Source: Marinobacter persicus (GTDB lineage Bacteria > Pseudomonadota > Gammaproteobacteria > Pseudomonadales > Oleiphilaceae). From it: a stretch of DNA of 64,000 nucleotides. This document shows, piece by piece, positions 23,869 to 32,067 of the stretch. The translations under genes and the position numbers were made by a program. The number at the start of each line of letters is the position of its first letter. Positions within the stretch are counted from its first letter, which is position 1. The stretch is from assembly GCF_900114155.1 (NCBI RefSeq), contig NZ_FOSC01000009.1, positions 1 to 64,000 of the forward strand, in the 5' to 3' direction. Under the pieces are notes generated by a model. The model did not search any database and had not been told where the DNA came from. It saw only the letters and a list, made by a program, of their open reading frames with translations.

Positions 23869-24821
23869 TGGCGTTTCCTCCTCGCTTCGTCGAGTTGCCT
23901 GGTTTCTTCCTGGATGTTGGCGGGTATGGGATTCAGGTCCCAGACGATGCCCAGCTTGGACAGCACCCAAAGCCCGTACCAGGTGATGTCGATTTCGTAC
24001 CAGCGAAAGCCCTGGCGCACCGAGCGCGGCCAGCGGTGGTGGTTGTTGTGCCAGCCCTCGCCCAGGGTAATCAGCGCCAGCCAGAAGTTGTTGCGGCTGT
24101 CGTCGTCGGTATCAAACCGGCGCTTACCCCAAACGTGCAGCAAGGAGTTGATGGATACGGTCGCGTGGAACAGCACGACAGTGGAGATAAAGAAGCCCCA
24201 GACAAGCAGCTGGAAACCGTTGGTGTTCAGGGAGGGGGCCCAGACGGCCAATGCCTCACCCAGCAGGTAGATCAGTATCGCAAAAACGGCAGGCACCAGG
24301 GTGTCGAAGCGGTTGATGAAGCGCAGTTCCGGGAACTTCAGCCAGTCGCGCACGCGCTTTTCGTTGGTGGCGAAGCCGGCGTCACAGGTGAACCAGCCGG
24401 CGTGGGACCACCAGAATCCGCCCTGGTGCGGGGAATGCAGGTCTTCGGGTTGGTCGGAATACTGGTGATGATGGCGATGGTGGGCGGCCCACCAGAGCGG
24501 GCCACGCTGGGCGGCACTGGCGCCGATCACGGCAAAGATGAACTGCGCCGGCCGGCTGGTTTTAAACGTTTTGTGAGAGAAATACCGGTGGTAGAAGCCG
24601 GTAATGGCAAACATGCGAATCAGGAAAAATGCGATGGCGAATACCACCGCAAAGGTGCTGACTCCGGTCACAAAAGCCAGCAAACAGGCCAGGTGCAGGC
24701 CGATGAACGGCAGCACCCGCACGATATTGAAGGATCGGGAACTGACGTCCAGGTGATCCGATCCCGCTTCGGAATCGAACCACCTCAGAATGTTTATCAG
24801 CCAGTTATTTACTCGGGTCAT
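23865..24821 (-). CDS. Acyl-CoA/acyl-lipid delta-9-type fatty acid desaturase
   Basis: A 318-residue membrane di-iron desaturase. The three histidine boxes are HRYFSH, HHRHHH and EGWHNNHH, set among hydrophobic helices (LPFIGLHLACLLAFVTGV; FAVVFAIAFFLIRMF). It introduces a cis double bond, providing the unsaturated substrate for the downstream methyltransferase. It is the first gene of the operon that runs to 17916. Its start lies only 8 nt from the divergent gene at 24830, so its promoter must lie inside that gene. Confidence 0.93.
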   Translation of the reverse strand: MTRVNNWLINILRWFDSEAGSDHLDVSSRSFNIVRVLPFIGLHLACLLAFVTGVSTFAVVFAIAFFLIRMFAITGFYHRYFSHKTFKTSRPAQFIFAVIGASAAQRGPLWWAAHHRHHHQYSDQPEDLHSPHQGGFWWSHAGWFTCDAGFATNEKRVRDWLKFPELRFINRFDTLVPAVFAILIYLLGEALAVWAPSLNTNGFQLLVWGFFISTVVLFHATVSINSLLHVWGKRRFDTDDDSRNNFWLALITLGEGWHNNHHRWPRSVRQGFRWYEIDITWYGLWVLSKLGIVWDLNPIPANIQEETRQLDEARRKRQ

Positions 24822-24829
24822 ATTTCATC

Positions 24830-25849
24830 ATGCCAAAAGTTACATCAGATAACCCAGCTATACGCCGGATCGCGATTATCGGTTCAGGGGTTGCGGGCCT
24901 GAGCGCTGCTATTTTTTTGCAGCAGCAGGGCCACCAGGTGCAGGTGTTCGATAAAAGCCGGGGACCGGGCGGGCGGCTGTCTGCCAAACGTGTCGGTAAC
25001 GGCGGCTCAGTGGATATCGGCGCCCAGTATTTCACCATTCGTAATGCCTCATTCCGGACCTTTCTCGAGCAATGGGCCGGAGAACAGTCCTTCGCCCACT
25101 GGCCGGGGCGTTTCGGTTTCCAGCACCCGGAGGCCGGCTGGCAGCCTTTTCCCGACGAGCAGCGCTATGTTGGCACGCCACGAATGACGGCTATCTCCAG
25201 GGCGCTGTCCGGCCATGTGGCGCTCAAACCGCAGGTGCGCATCAAACGGCTGATTCGCAATGGTGACCAGTGGCGACTGGTGTGCATGGAAGGCCACGAA
25301 CATGGGGAGTATGATCAGGTCATTATTACCGCACCGCCGGCCCAGGCGGAAGAGTTGCTGACCAACAGCGGTCTGGCACCGCTGGCGGACAGAGTGGCCG
25401 ATACCGCCGGGCAGATGCTGCCCTGCTGGGCGGTGGCGGCCCGTCTGGTGGGACGGGTTCCCCTGGACTATGAGGGTATGCGCCCGAACAGCGATACGCT
25501 TTACTGGGTGGCCAACAATGCCTCCAAGCCCGGCCGTGAGCAGGGTGGCCAGTGGTGGGTGCTGCATGCCACGCCGGAGTGGACGAACCGGCACCTGGAG
25601 ACCGATACCGATCTGGTCACCCAGCGCCTGGTTGGTGCCTTCCGGGATTTGACCGGCTACCAGGACGAGGTCTCGGACACCCTTTGTCACCGCTGGCTGT
25701 ACGCCCGCTCGACCGATGGCGCCTGCCCTGGTTATCTCTTGGACGAGGAACTGGGGCTTGGCCTGGCCGGCGACTGGCTGGCCGGCGGCCGGGTTGAAGG
25801 GGCGTGGGAAAGCGCGGAGCGGCTGGTTTCCGCACTGTCCCACAACTGA
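24830..25849 (+). CDS. NAD(P)/FAD-dependent oxidoreductase (renalase-like)
   Basis: A 339-residue flavoprotein. RRIAIIGSGVAGLSAAIFLQ is the Rossmann motif, followed by VFDKSRGPGGRLSAKR and the VDIGAQYFTIR block that is typical of renalase-like/amine-oxidase-related enzymes of Gammaproteobacteria. The C-terminal GLAGDWLAGGRVEGAWESA is the FAD-binding end. It is divergent from the desaturase with only 8 nt between starts and may belong to the same physiological unit. The substrate is unknown. Confidence 0.88.
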   Translation: MPKVTSDNPAIRRIAIIGSGVAGLSAAIFLQQQGHQVQVFDKSRGPGGRLSAKRVGNGGSVDIGAQYFTIRNASFRTFLEQWAGEQSFAHWPGRFGFQHPEAGWQPFPDEQRYVGTPRMTAISRALSGHVALKPQVRIKRLIRNGDQWRLVCMEGHEHGEYDQVIITAPPAQAEELLTNSGLAPLADRVADTAGQMLPCWAVAARLVGRVPLDYEGMRPNSDTLYWVANNASKPGREQGGQWWVLHATPEWTNRHLETDTDLVTQRLVGAFRDLTGYQDEVSDTLCHRWLYARSTDGACPGYLLDEELGLGLAGDWLAGGRVEGAWESAERLVSALSHN

Positions 25850-25856
25850 TTGGCCG

Positions 25857-27341
25857 TTATTCCGTTAACTCCGCCGGCGCGCCATTGTCGACATCCGGCC
25901 TCTGGTAGAAGTGGGTGATGGTGCCGTCGCCAAATTTGGAGAAGAACGCACTGACATCTGTGATGCGTTTCAGCGACCGTTCGCGGCTGATCGGGTGGCG
26001 CTGCAGTACCTTGATGCCGTCGAAGTTGTCCTGGATGTTGGAGAAGCGGGCGCGCATGGAACAGGTCACCACATCGGCCGGGTTCAGCTGCATTTCGCCG
26101 GCCAGCCACTGGCTGTATTGCTGGATGCCTCCGGCGTCCAGGTTCTCCCGGGTGTCCAGGTGGTTCAGCTTTACCCGGTTGACGATGCAGAACGAGTAGC
26201 TTTTCGGGTGTTTGCGGGCCACCTTGCGGAAGGCTTCCCAGAAGAAGTTGTCGGTCAGCTCGGCGAAGTAGCGCATGTCGCTCAGGCAAGTATCAATCCA
26301 CTCGAAGTTGTCCGGGTCTTCCAATACCTCGTTGATGGCCTCGCGGAGCAGCCAGTCAAACCCCAGGGCGGTTTTGTGAGCGTACACCTTGCGGTACATC
26401 TGGTAGCGGCTGTACACAAAGTCTTCCAGTGCACCCAGCCCCTTCTCGGTAATGGCCAGGCCCATCCAGGGTTCGGTCACCTCCCAGCCAAATCGCAGGT
26501 TGCTCAACAGATGGTCCAGGTTGAAACCGCCAATGGTGACGGAGCTGTGGAACCCGTCGCGCAGCATGTAATCGGCCCGGTCAGCATCGATTTCACCGGA
26601 TACAATAGACGCCAGCAGGTCCATGACCAGTTGCGGGATGTTGTCGTTGGCGATCCGGCCGGCCACGGCATCGTCGCCGGCGATGAACTTCCAGAAGGTT
26701 TCCGCGTGCCGGCAGAAGGCCTCGCTGGGCTGTACCCGCGTGGTTTCCATGATGCCAATCACATCAACCGCATGCAGCCCGGCGCTTTCCAGGTCCACCG
26801 CGGACAGCACGTCGTGGGCCACCCGCACGGAATAATGTTCGTGTTCGAGTTCGTCCGGCTCTTCGGCAAAGTAGGCGTGGTAGTCGACGCCCTGCCACAG
26901 ATCCCGGAAACGCCCGGGACGGGACATCAGCTCGCGGATGCGCCGGGCCTGGGTGAACTGGTGCGAGAAACTGGAATGGCCGCTGTCGTGCAGCAGGCAG
27001 GCCAGGCGGATGGTCTTGGCCAGGTAATCGATGGCGTCCAGCTGGCTCAGGCCCAGATCGGTGCGTTCGCTGAGCTGCCGCTCCCGCAGGTAGGCATCGA
27101 TCATTGAGCGGAACATGCGGGTGCCCACGTGCATGACCCCCACGCTGTGCAGGAAACGGGAGTGGGTGGCACCGGGGAACACCAGGCTCAGGATATCGTT
27201 CTGGCAGATGTTGCGCAGGCGCTGGAACAGCGGATGATCAATCACCTGGATTTCGTGCCGATAGAGAGGAATGCCCCCGTGTACCGGGTCCATAATCAGC
27301 TTGTCGTAGGCTCCGAGTAGATCGTTGACCGCGCGTCTCAT
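25857..27341 (-). CDS. HD-domain phosphohydrolase (dGTPase/SAMHD1-like)
   Basis: A 494-residue protein. IMDPVHGGIPLYRHEIQVIDHPLFQRLRNI, THSRFLHSVGVMH and ACLLHDSGHSSFSHQF form the metal-binding H...HD...D pattern, and VDADRADYMLRDG-like EIDADRADYMLRDGF is typical of the SAMHD1/YdhJ branch. It likely hydrolyses nucleotides or phosphodiesters; the substrate is not shown. It converges with the gene at 24830, the stops being 7 nt apart. Confidence 0.9.
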   Translation of the reverse strand: MRRAVNDLLGAYDKLIMDPVHGGIPLYRHEIQVIDHPLFQRLRNICQNDILSLVFPGATHSRFLHSVGVMHVGTRMFRSMIDAYLRERQLSERTDLGLSQLDAIDYLAKTIRLACLLHDSGHSSFSHQFTQARRIRELMSRPGRFRDLWQGVDYHAYFAEEPDELEHEHYSVRVAHDVLSAVDLESAGLHAVDVIGIMETTRVQPSEAFCRHAETFWKFIAGDDAVAGRIANDNIPQLVMDLLASIVSGEIDADRADYMLRDGFHSSVTIGGFNLDHLLSNLRFGWEVTEPWMGLAITEKGLGALEDFVYSRYQMYRKVYAHKTALGFDWLLREAINEVLEDPDNFEWIDTCLSDMRYFAELTDNFFWEAFRKVARKHPKSYSFCIVNRVKLNHLDTRENLDAGGIQQYSQWLAGEMQLNPADVVTCSMRARFSNIQDNFDGIKVLQRHPISRERSLKRITDVSAFFSKFGDGTITHFYQRPDVDNGAPAELTE

Positions 27342-27456
27342 GGGCTAGATTGCTCCTGAATTGATCTCACCGGCCTTGTTATATCACAGAGGCATGCCAG
27401 AATAGGCGATAGACGGGTAATTTTTCTTTTACTGCTGGCGGGTTAGGGCAACCAAC

Positions 27457-28638
27457 ATGACATCGCGCACCGAGCGCATTCTGATTATCGACGCCGACGA
27501 ACAGGCGCGGGCTGGGCTGGCCCGGTATCTCGAATCCAAAGGGTTTTACGTGACCGGGTCTGGCAAACCGGAAGACGCCCTTGCGCTGCCCGAGGATGAC
27601 CTGCCCGATGTCATTTTCGCCGACCTGCCGCCAGACGCCATTCGTGAGCTTTCCCGGGAACTGGATGACAGCAACCGGTTCATTCCGCTGGTGGCCTGCA
27701 CCAGCAGCGACGCCAGTACCGATGTGGTGGATGCCATGCGGGCCGGCGCCACCGACGTGCTGCTCAAGCCCTGCCAGGGTGATAAACACGCCCTGGATGA
27801 TGTGATCGAGAAACTGTTTGACCGGGTTCGCATCAACCGTCTGAACCAGCTTTATCGCAAGGAACTGGAAGACACCAACCGGGAGCTGCGGACCGGCATT
27901 GCCGAGCTCCGCGCTGACCAGAACGCCGGCCGTAAAGTGCAGCTGAAGATGCTGCCGGACAAAGACCTGAAGCTCTCCGGTCTGCAGGTTGACCACCTGA
28001 TCAAGCCGTCTTTGTACCTGAGCGGCGATTTCCTTGATTATTTCAAGCTGACCGACGACAAGGTGCTGGTGTACATCGCCGATGTGTCCGGTCATGGGGC
28101 CAGTTCGGCCTTTGTGACCGTTTTGCTGAAAAACCTGACCAACCGCCTTCAGCGAAATCTGCGCCGCCAGTCCAGTGATGAAATCCTGTACCCGGACCGT
28201 TTCCTGGAACGCATCAACGCCGAACTACTGGATACCGGCCTGGGCAAACACGTGACGGTGTTCGTCGGTATCATCACGATTTCCGAGCGCTCGCTGGAAT
28301 ACGCGGTGGGTGCGCACTTCCCGATGCCGATCATTTCCTTTGCCGATGGTGAAACCCACTTTCTGGAAGGCAGTGGGTTGCCCGTGGGCATCTTTGAGGA
28401 ACCGGAATGGGAGGTGTACCGTATAAAACTCGACAGGCCGTTTCGTTTGATACTGTTTTCCGACGGAATCCTGGAAGTGATTCCGGCGAAATCCCTGGAT
28501 GAAAAGGAGAAGACACTACTTGAACTCGTTTCAGGAGGTAGTCACACTATCGCATCGCTGAGCGAGGCTCTGGGATTGGACAAAATCTCCGAGCTTCCGG
28601 ACGATATCGCGTTAGTATCGGTAACCGATACTCCCTAA
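27457..28638 (+). CDS. Response regulator with PP2C-type phosphatase domain (HsbR-like)
   Basis: A 393-residue protein with a receiver domain (1-125: ILIIDADEQARAGL, phospho-acceptor Asp in VIFADLPP, Lys in DVLLKPCQ), a coiled-coil linker (LYRKELEDTNRELRTGIAELRADQ), then a SpoIIE/PP2C-like phosphatase (SGDFLDYFKL, YIADVSGHGASSAF, LFSDGILEVIP). This is the architecture of RssB/HsbR-type regulators that control an anti-anti-sigma factor. The adjacent STAS gene at 28680 is the likely target. In Pseudomonas this pair controls motility, biofilm and c-di-GMP output. Confidence 0.9.
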   Translation: MTSRTERILIIDADEQARAGLARYLESKGFYVTGSGKPEDALALPEDDLPDVIFADLPPDAIRELSRELDDSNRFIPLVACTSSDASTDVVDAMRAGATDVLLKPCQGDKHALDDVIEKLFDRVRINRLNQLYRKELEDTNRELRTGIAELRADQNAGRKVQLKMLPDKDLKLSGLQVDHLIKPSLYLSGDFLDYFKLTDDKVLVYIADVSGHGASSAFVTVLLKNLTNRLQRNLRRQSSDEILYPDRFLERINAELLDTGLGKHVTVFVGIITISERSLEYAVGAHFPMPIISFADGETHFLEGSGLPVGIFEEPEWEVYRIKLDRPFRLILFSDGILEVIPAKSLDEKEKTLLELVSGGSHTIASLSEALGLDKISELPDDIALVSVTDTP

Positions 28639-28679
28639 GTGTCGGGTAACACGTCCTTTACTGAGTGGCAGTGTGTAAA

Positions 28680-29171
28680 ATGGCTGGTTATAAGATCCTG
28701 CAGGCAGACAAGCAGGGGATATACGTCCTCAAATTTATTGGCGAAATCCGGCTGAACCTGTGTTCAACGCTGGACAATCTGGCCGAATCGATCACCCACG
28801 ATCCCGAATTCAAGACGGTGGTGGTCGACCTGACCGAAACCGAGATTATCGACAGCACGACTCTGGGCTTGTTGGCCAAAATCGCCCTTGCCGCGCAGAA
28901 ACAGAGCAACTTCCTGCCCACCCTGATTTCCACGAATCCTGACATCACTCGCATTGTCACCTCCATGGGTTTCGACAAGATTTTCATCATTGTCCGGGAG
29001 CCGGCGTCGCGTATTGAAGAGCTGGAGGAAATCCCGGTACTGAAAGCCAGCGAGCAGCAGGTCAGAGACAAGGTGCTGGATGCCCACCGGATACTGATGG
29101 GCATGAACAGCAAGAACCGGGAAGAATTCAAGAACCTGGTGCGCGCACTTGAATGTGAGGAAGCCGGCTGA
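28680..29171 (+). CDS. STAS-domain anti-anti-sigma factor (HsbA-like)
   Basis: A 163-residue protein with a STAS domain (IYVLKFIGEIRLNLC; VVVDLTETEIIDSTTLGLLAKI) whose phosphorylatable Ser lies in IIDSTTLGLL. A C-terminal helical tail (VRDKVLDAHRILMGM) extends past the domain as in HsbA. The ATG at 28680 is chosen over the GTG at 28665. It is 41 nt after the HsbR-like gene and probably the substrate of its phosphatase domain. gpsA follows at 29222. Confidence 0.9.
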   Translation: MAGYKILQADKQGIYVLKFIGEIRLNLCSTLDNLAESITHDPEFKTVVVDLTETEIIDSTTLGLLAKIALAAQKQSNFLPTLISTNPDITRIVTSMGFDKIFIIVREPASRIEELEEIPVLKASEQQVRDKVLDAHRILMGMNSKNREEFKNLVRALECEEAG

Positions 29172-29221
29172 GCGCCGGCGTTTCTCACCCAACGCTGCCC
29201 GACAGCAGAAGCGGAAAACTT

Positions 29222-30283
29222 ATGTCAGACAATTCTCCGTCCCCGGGCCAGGGGGCGAACTCCCAAGATGTAGCAGTACTTGGTGGCGGCAGCTTTGGTA
29301 CCGCCATGGCCAAGGTGCTGGGCGAGAATGGCCACCGGGTACATTTCTGGATGCGAGATCCGGCCCAGGCCGAGCAGATTCGCAACACCGGTGTTAACAA
29401 GCGCTATATGCCGGACGTGGTGCTGGAAGGCGATATCCGCCCGACCACGGATCTGGCCAGTGTGCTGCAGATATCCGACGTGGTGTTTGTGGCCGTTCCC
29501 TCCAAGGCTTTCCGGTCTTTGATACGTGATCACAAAGACGAGTTTCACGATGAGCAGGTGGTGGTCAGCCTGACCAAGGGCATCGAGGAAGAAGGCTTCA
29601 AGCTGATGAGCGAGATCCTTCTGGAAGAGATTCCCCGGTGCCGCTCCGGTGTGCTCAGCGGGCCGAACCTGGCCGCCGAGATTGTTAACCGGGAATTGAC
29701 CGCCACGGTCATTGCCGCCAAGGACCCCGAGGTTCGCCGCGCCGTTCAGGAACTGTTGGGCTGCGAGTATTTCCGGGTTTATGCCAACGTGGATGTATAC
29801 GGCGTGGAACTGGCCGGTGCCCTGAAAAATATCTACGCCATTGTGGCCGGCCTGGGCGCGGCCCTGAACATGGGCGAGAACGCCCGTGCCATGCTGATTA
29901 CCCGCGGGCTGGCGGAGATGAGCCGGTTTGCGGTCAGCCTTGGGGCCAACCCCATGACTTTCATGGGCCTGGCCGGCGTGGGCGACCTGATCGCCACCTG
30001 CACCTCCAACAAGAGCCGCAATTACCGGGTTGGCTATGCCATTGGCAAAGGCCAGCAGCTGGATGACATTGTTCGCGAACTCGGCCAGGTGGCGGAAGGC
30101 ATCTATACTCTGAAACTGGTACGGGAAAAATCCGACTCGATTGGTATCTACATGCCGCTGGTTCGCGGGCTGTATGAAATCATTTACGAAGGCGCTTCCA
30201 TCAACGCCGTTATCAGCAGCCTGATGATGGCCGTGCAGAATTCGGATGTGGAGTTCATTCTTCCGCGCACCATCAGCCAGTGA
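29222..30283 (+). CDS. gpsA: NAD(P)-dependent glycerol-3-phosphate dehydrogenase
   Basis: A 353-residue protein making sn-glycerol-3-phosphate for phospholipids. VAVLGGGSFGTAMAKVLGENG is the NAD-binding loop. GPNLAAEI, ELAGALKNIYAIVAGL (catalytic Lys) and GLAGVGDLIATCTSNKSRNYRVG are diagnostic. The first 20 residues are a non-conserved extension. The stop overlaps the open frame of sixA, consistent with an operon. Confidence 0.95.
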   Translation: MSDNSPSPGQGANSQDVAVLGGGSFGTAMAKVLGENGHRVHFWMRDPAQAEQIRNTGVNKRYMPDVVLEGDIRPTTDLASVLQISDVVFVAVPSKAFRSLIRDHKDEFHDEQVVVSLTKGIEEEGFKLMSEILLEEIPRCRSGVLSGPNLAAEIVNRELTATVIAAKDPEVRRAVQELLGCEYFRVYANVDVYGVELAGALKNIYAIVAGLGAALNMGENARAMLITRGLAEMSRFAVSLGANPMTFMGLAGVGDLIATCTSNKSRNYRVGYAIGKGQQLDDIVRELGQVAEGIYTLKLVREKSDSIGIYMPLVRGLYEIIYEGASINAVISSLMMAVQNSDVEFILPRTISQ

Positions 30284-30315
30284 CGGCGGTGGGCGCCAGG
30301 TCAGAAGAGGGCGGC

Positions 30316-30768
30316 ATGCACCTGATCATCATGCGCCACGGCGAAGCCGGCTGGCACACCAATGACCAGCAGAGGGAGCTGACAGAAACCGGCCGCCGGG
30401 ATGTGGCCGACGTTGCGGCCCACCTTGCTGAATCCCCCTACCGGCCCCGGGCCATCTGGTGCAGCCCGCTCCTCCGGGCCCAGCAAACCGCCGCCATTGT
30501 GGCCGAAGTGATCAACTGCCCCATTGAAGAGAAGTCTTTCATCACCCCGGACGACGACCCGGGGTTATGCCTGGATGCACTGCTGGAGCAGCCGCCGGCT
30601 TCCCCCCTGTTGATTGTGTCTCACATGCCGTTGGTGGGCGCCCTGGCCACTTTGCTGGTTGACGCCCATCGCCGGGGCCTTCCGTTCATGCCGGGTGAAG
30701 CAGTGGTACTGGACATGCCCGTGGTGGGGCCGGGTTGCGCGGACATGAAAACCCAGTTTCTGCCCTGA
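30316..30768 (+). CDS. sixA: Phosphohistidine phosphatase SixA
   Basis: A 150-residue histidine-phosphatase-superfamily protein. MHLIIMRHGEAGW (RHG motif), WCSPLLRAQQTAAIV and the second catalytic His in LLIVSHMPLVG are present. SixA removes phosphate from histidine in phosphorelay domains, including the nitrogen PTS. The start at 30316 is preferred because MHLIIMRHGE is the family's normal N-terminus; the frame opens at a GTG overlapping the gpsA stop. Confidence 0.92.
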   Translation: MHLIIMRHGEAGWHTNDQQRELTETGRRDVADVAAHLAESPYRPRAIWCSPLLRAQQTAAIVAEVINCPIEEKSFITPDDDPGLCLDALLEQPPASPLLIVSHMPLVGALATLLVDAHRRGLPFMPGEAVVLDMPVVGPGCADMKTQFLP

Positions 30769-30794
30769 GCCAGCCCTGGCCGGAGAGAGGTATT

Positions 30795-31349
30795 ATGGAA
30801 CCGGAACACATTGCCAAAAGCGTTAACTGCCATGCCGATGAAGCGCCGCCGCTGGAGAAATGGCATCCGGAACTGACCGGTGACATGGACCTGACCATCA
30901 CCCGTGACGGGCAGTGGATGTACCAGGGCCACCCGATTCCCCGTGAATCGGCCACACGGCTGTTCTCCCGTATATTGCGCCGTGAAGACGATGGCGAGTT
31001 CTATCTGGTGACGCCGGTTGAAAAATGGCGGATTCAGGTGGAAGACACGCCTTTGCTGGCTCACTCTCCGACCCTGCGGGGTGAGGGTAGAGACCAGGTG
31101 CTTTCGGTAACCACTAACATGGGCGACACCCTCGACATCGGCGAGGCGCATCCGCTGGACATCGGTCACTACCCGCAGACCGGTGAACCGCGCCCGGTGG
31201 TGCTGGTGCGCGAGGGCATCGAGGCGCGCCTGCCCCGGTCTGCGTTCTACCACCTGGTGGAGCTGGCACAGGAGCAGAATGTGGACGGTGAGCCCTGGCT
31301 GGGCGTCTTCAGCCAGGGAAAATTCTGGAAAATTGGCAAGCCGGGTTGA
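30795..31349 (+). CDS. DUF1285 family protein
   Basis: A 184-residue soluble protein. DMDLTITRDGQWMYQGHPIPRESATRLFSRILRR (described: ITRDGQWMYQGHPI then LFSRILRRE) and FYLVTPVEKWRIQVEDTPLLA match DUF1285, a two-subdomain proteobacterial family of unknown function. An RBS (GGAGAGAGG) precedes the ATG at 30795. It lies 26 nt after sixA. Confidence 0.9.
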   Translation: MEPEHIAKSVNCHADEAPPLEKWHPELTGDMDLTITRDGQWMYQGHPIPRESATRLFSRILRREDDGEFYLVTPVEKWRIQVEDTPLLAHSPTLRGEGRDQVLSVTTNMGDTLDIGEAHPLDIGHYPQTGEPRPVVLVREGIEARLPRSAFYHLVELAQEQNVDGEPWLGVFSQGKFWKIGKPG

Positions 31350-31550
31350 AATACCGGATTACGTCTCTATTAATAAGGTAGAAAACGCAGTCTTTCACTT
31401 GTTAAACTGGGTTTTCACACTTGTTATCGAGCCTGGCTCTTAACGAGGCAGGTGGTCGTTAGTCCCTCTGTGCAGTCTGGCTGTTCACGATCACTTTCGA
31501 TTGCCCTTTATACTTAAATACACAGTCATTGCGACACGCAAGGAGATCAC

Positions 31551-32012
31551 ATGGCCCAACCTCGTGTTGTCACCATCCATTACACGCTCACTAACGACCA
31601 GGGAGAAGAACTGGATTCCTCCCGTGTAGAAGGCCGTGAGCCGCTGTCTTACCTGGAAGGTGCACAAAACATTATCGGTGGACTGGAAAGTGCGCTGAAA
31701 GAAAAGAACGCTGGCGACCAGGCAAAAGTATCTGTAGAGCCGGGTGAAGGCTACGGTGAAGTTAACGACGAACTGATCCAGCCGGTACCGCGTTCCGCGT
31801 TTGAAGGCGTAGACACCATCGAGCCGGGCATGCAGTTCCAGGCCCAGACTCCGGGCGGCCCCCAGATCGTGCGTGTGGTAGAAGTTGGCGACGAAACCGT
31901 TACCATCGATGCCAACCACCCGCTGGCTGGTGAGACTCTGCACTTCGACGTAGAAGTTGTAGAAGCCCGCGAAGCAACCGAAGAAGAGCAAGAGCACGGC
32001 CACGCGCACTGA
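31551..32012 (+). CDS. slyD: FKBP-type peptidyl-prolyl isomerase, SlyD-like
   Basis: A 153-residue protein with the SlyD layout. The FKBP part is VVTIHYTLTNDQGEELDSS and ENIIGG-like QNIIGGLESALKEKNAGD. The inserted chaperone flap covers about residues 70-130 (GYGEVNDELIQPVPRSAF). The short tail EEEQEHGHAH is a reduced metal-binding end compared with E. coli SlyD. It is preceded by AAGGAG and followed by a strong terminator. Confidence 0.93.
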   Translation: MAQPRVVTIHYTLTNDQGEELDSSRVEGREPLSYLEGAQNIIGGLESALKEKNAGDQAKVSVEPGEGYGEVNDELIQPVPRSAFEGVDTIEPGMQFQAQTPGGPQIVRVVEVGDETVTIDANHPLAGETLHFDVEVVEAREATEEEQEHGHAH

Positions 32013-32034
32013 TCTCGCTTTTTACGGTTGTACG

Positions 32035-32065
32035 AAAAACGGCTCCCGAGGGAGCCGTTTTTTTT
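32035..32065 (+). terminator. Rho-independent terminator after slyD
   Basis: The hairpin ACGGCTCC / GGAGCCGT with loop CGAG is followed by eight T on the + strand. The leading A-run also lets it work for the converging etfD transcript. Confidence 0.92.
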
Positions 32066-32067
32066 GG

